From JAVMKJ01 sp031732875 (GTDB taxonomy: Bacteria > Pseudomonadota > Gammaproteobacteria > Competibacterales > Competibacteraceae), in NCBI GenBank assembly GCA_031732875.1, contig JAVMKL010000064.1, positions 1 to 6,727 on the forward strand: a stretch of 6,727 bases of DNA, given 5' to 3'. Below are positions 6,263 through 6,727 of this stretch, one piece after another (the first letter of the stretch is position 1; every line of letters begins with the position of its first letter). The notes below the pieces were generated by a model. The model was not told the DNA's origin. It made no database searches and worked only from the letters and a program-made list of their open reading frames with translations. The position numbers were made by a program, and so were the translations under genes.

Positions 6263-6310
6263 AGGGCGGTTCCCGCACCATCCGTTCAGACAGTGCGGGA
6301 ACCGCCCTGG
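6261..6310. repeat. perfect 18-bp inverted repeat (hairpin) in the trhA leader
   Basis: The arms 6261-6278 and 6293-6310 are exact reverse complements, mostly G and C, around a 14-nt loop (6279-6292). On the minus strand it lies between the PTS gene stop and the trhA start and touches the trhA ribosome-binding site. There is no T-run after the stem on the minus strand, so it is not a standard intrinsic terminator for the PTS gene. It could be a palindromic intergenic repeat (REP or MITE-like), an RNA hairpin limiting trhA translation, or a transcript-stabilising 3' stem for the PTS mRNA. The remaining gap (6311-6368) shows nothing I can name. Confidence 0.85.
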
Positions 6311-6368
6311 TTTCGGCTTGTACGTGTTGGTTGTTCGTGGCCGGCGGCTCCCCGGATCGGAGCGCGGC

Positions 6369-6727
6369 CTACGTAGCCAGTTGCCCCCGCATTTCCGCCG
6401 CGTACTGATCGGCGTTGAGGCCGACCACCAGGTGCAGGGTGCGGTTGGCCAGCCGCATCACGCCCGCCACGCCGGCCGCTTGCAGCGCGGCTTCGTTCAC
6501 CACGCCGTCGTTGCCGACCACCAGCCGCAACCGGGTTTCGGCGCAGGCATCCACCCGCTGGATGTTGCCGGTCCCCCCCAGGGCGGCGATGATATCCCGC
6601 GCCTTGCCGGCGGCCGCCGGGTCGCGCAGCCTGGAGATGATGCCGGCGGGGATCGGCGCCGTCACCGGCGAGGGTTCCTCCACGGCGTCCGCTTCCGGTC
6701 CGGCGGTCTTCAGATATTCCTCCATGT
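6369..6727 (-). CDS. PTS permease EIIB domain (glucose/N-acetylglucosamine type), C-terminal end of a cut gene
   Basis: About 118 residues are visible and the frame is open to the right edge. The segment EEYLKTAGPE (2-11) resembles the linker that follows the EIIC membrane domain in NagE/PtsG-type EIICB proteins (KTPGRE). The visible part is therefore probably the tail of a larger permease rather than a gene starting at the ATG at 6725. Residues about 42-118 are an EIIB domain: DIIAALGGTGNIQRVDACAETRLRL, with C61 as the expected phosphorylated cysteine, then NEAALQAAGVAGVMRL and LHLVVGLNADQYAAEM. The domain would pass phosphate from EIIA to a sugar as it enters the cell. GlcNAc (nagE-like) is the better guess, but the specificity domain is outside the window. 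One oddity is an extra residue between the cysteine and TRLR compared with the usual C-x-T-R-L-R. Confidence 0.85.
   Translation of the reverse strand, partial: MEEYLKTAGPEADAVEEPSPVTAPIPAGIISRLRDPAAAGKARDIIAALGGTGNIQRVDACAETRLRLVVGNDGVVNEAALQAAGVAGVMRLANRTLHLVVGLNADQYAAEMRGQLAT

Noticed and set aside
6279..6292. GTCTGAA in the hairpin loop region resembling the Neisseria DNA uptake sequence
   Set aside because: Only part of the uptake word matches, it occurs once, and the gene content does not suggest Neisseriaceae.
6261..6310. Hairpin as an intrinsic terminator of the PTS gene
   Set aside because: The stem is strong, but on the minus strand it is followed by AGGAAGCTACCG and not by a U-tract.

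Overview
The window is dense, high-GC bacterial DNA with no gap between genes longer than about 120 bp. The gene set is a PBP1C-type penicillin-binding protein, a class II-like sirtuin, a hemolysin III/TrhA membrane protein and a sugar-PTS EIIB domain. Together with the codon use it suggests a proteobacterium, most likely a gammaproteobacterium. A Competibacter-like lineage is possible, but I cannot fix the taxon from the sequence.

Left part, plus strand (1-2484). A protein cut by the left edge ends 16 bp before a MoxR-like AAA+ ATPase. The first protein resembles, from memory, the inactive-STAND (iSTAND) proteins that accompany MoxR and vWA proteins in NTP-dependent conflict systems described by Kaur, Burroughs, Iyer and Aravind. 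This pair is the best candidate in the window for a poorly characterised system, but the vWA/VMAP and effector genes expected of such systems are not visible. After a 71-bp gap comes a compact type II toxin-antitoxin module: a DUF433 antitoxin with an N-terminal ribbon-helix-helix-like segment, then a DUF5615 PIN-like toxin that overlaps it by four bases (GTGA). A palindromic cluster of ACTCAT/ATGAGT half-sites lies just ahead of the antitoxin and looks like its autoregulatory operator.

Right part, minus strand (2492-6727). Transcription runs from the right edge leftwards. The genes in that order are the C-terminal end of a PTS permease (EIIB domain), a TrhA/hemolysin III membrane protein, a sirtuin deacylase, and pbpC. 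The sirtuin and pbpC are 34 bp apart and probably cotranscribed. The start of pbpC is awkward: it is either a TTG with no visible ribosome-binding site, or an upstream ATG separated by one base in a run of five C. A perfect 18-bp inverted repeat sits directly against the ribosome-binding site of the TrhA gene.

The plus- and minus-strand blocks converge at 2484/2492 with only 7 bp between stop codons and no visible terminator. The left block reads as an accessory defence/addiction island and the right block as ordinary housekeeping or metabolic genes. Many long open frames antisense to, or out of frame with, pbpC, the sirtuin and trhA are by-products of GC-rich coding sequence and were not annotated.
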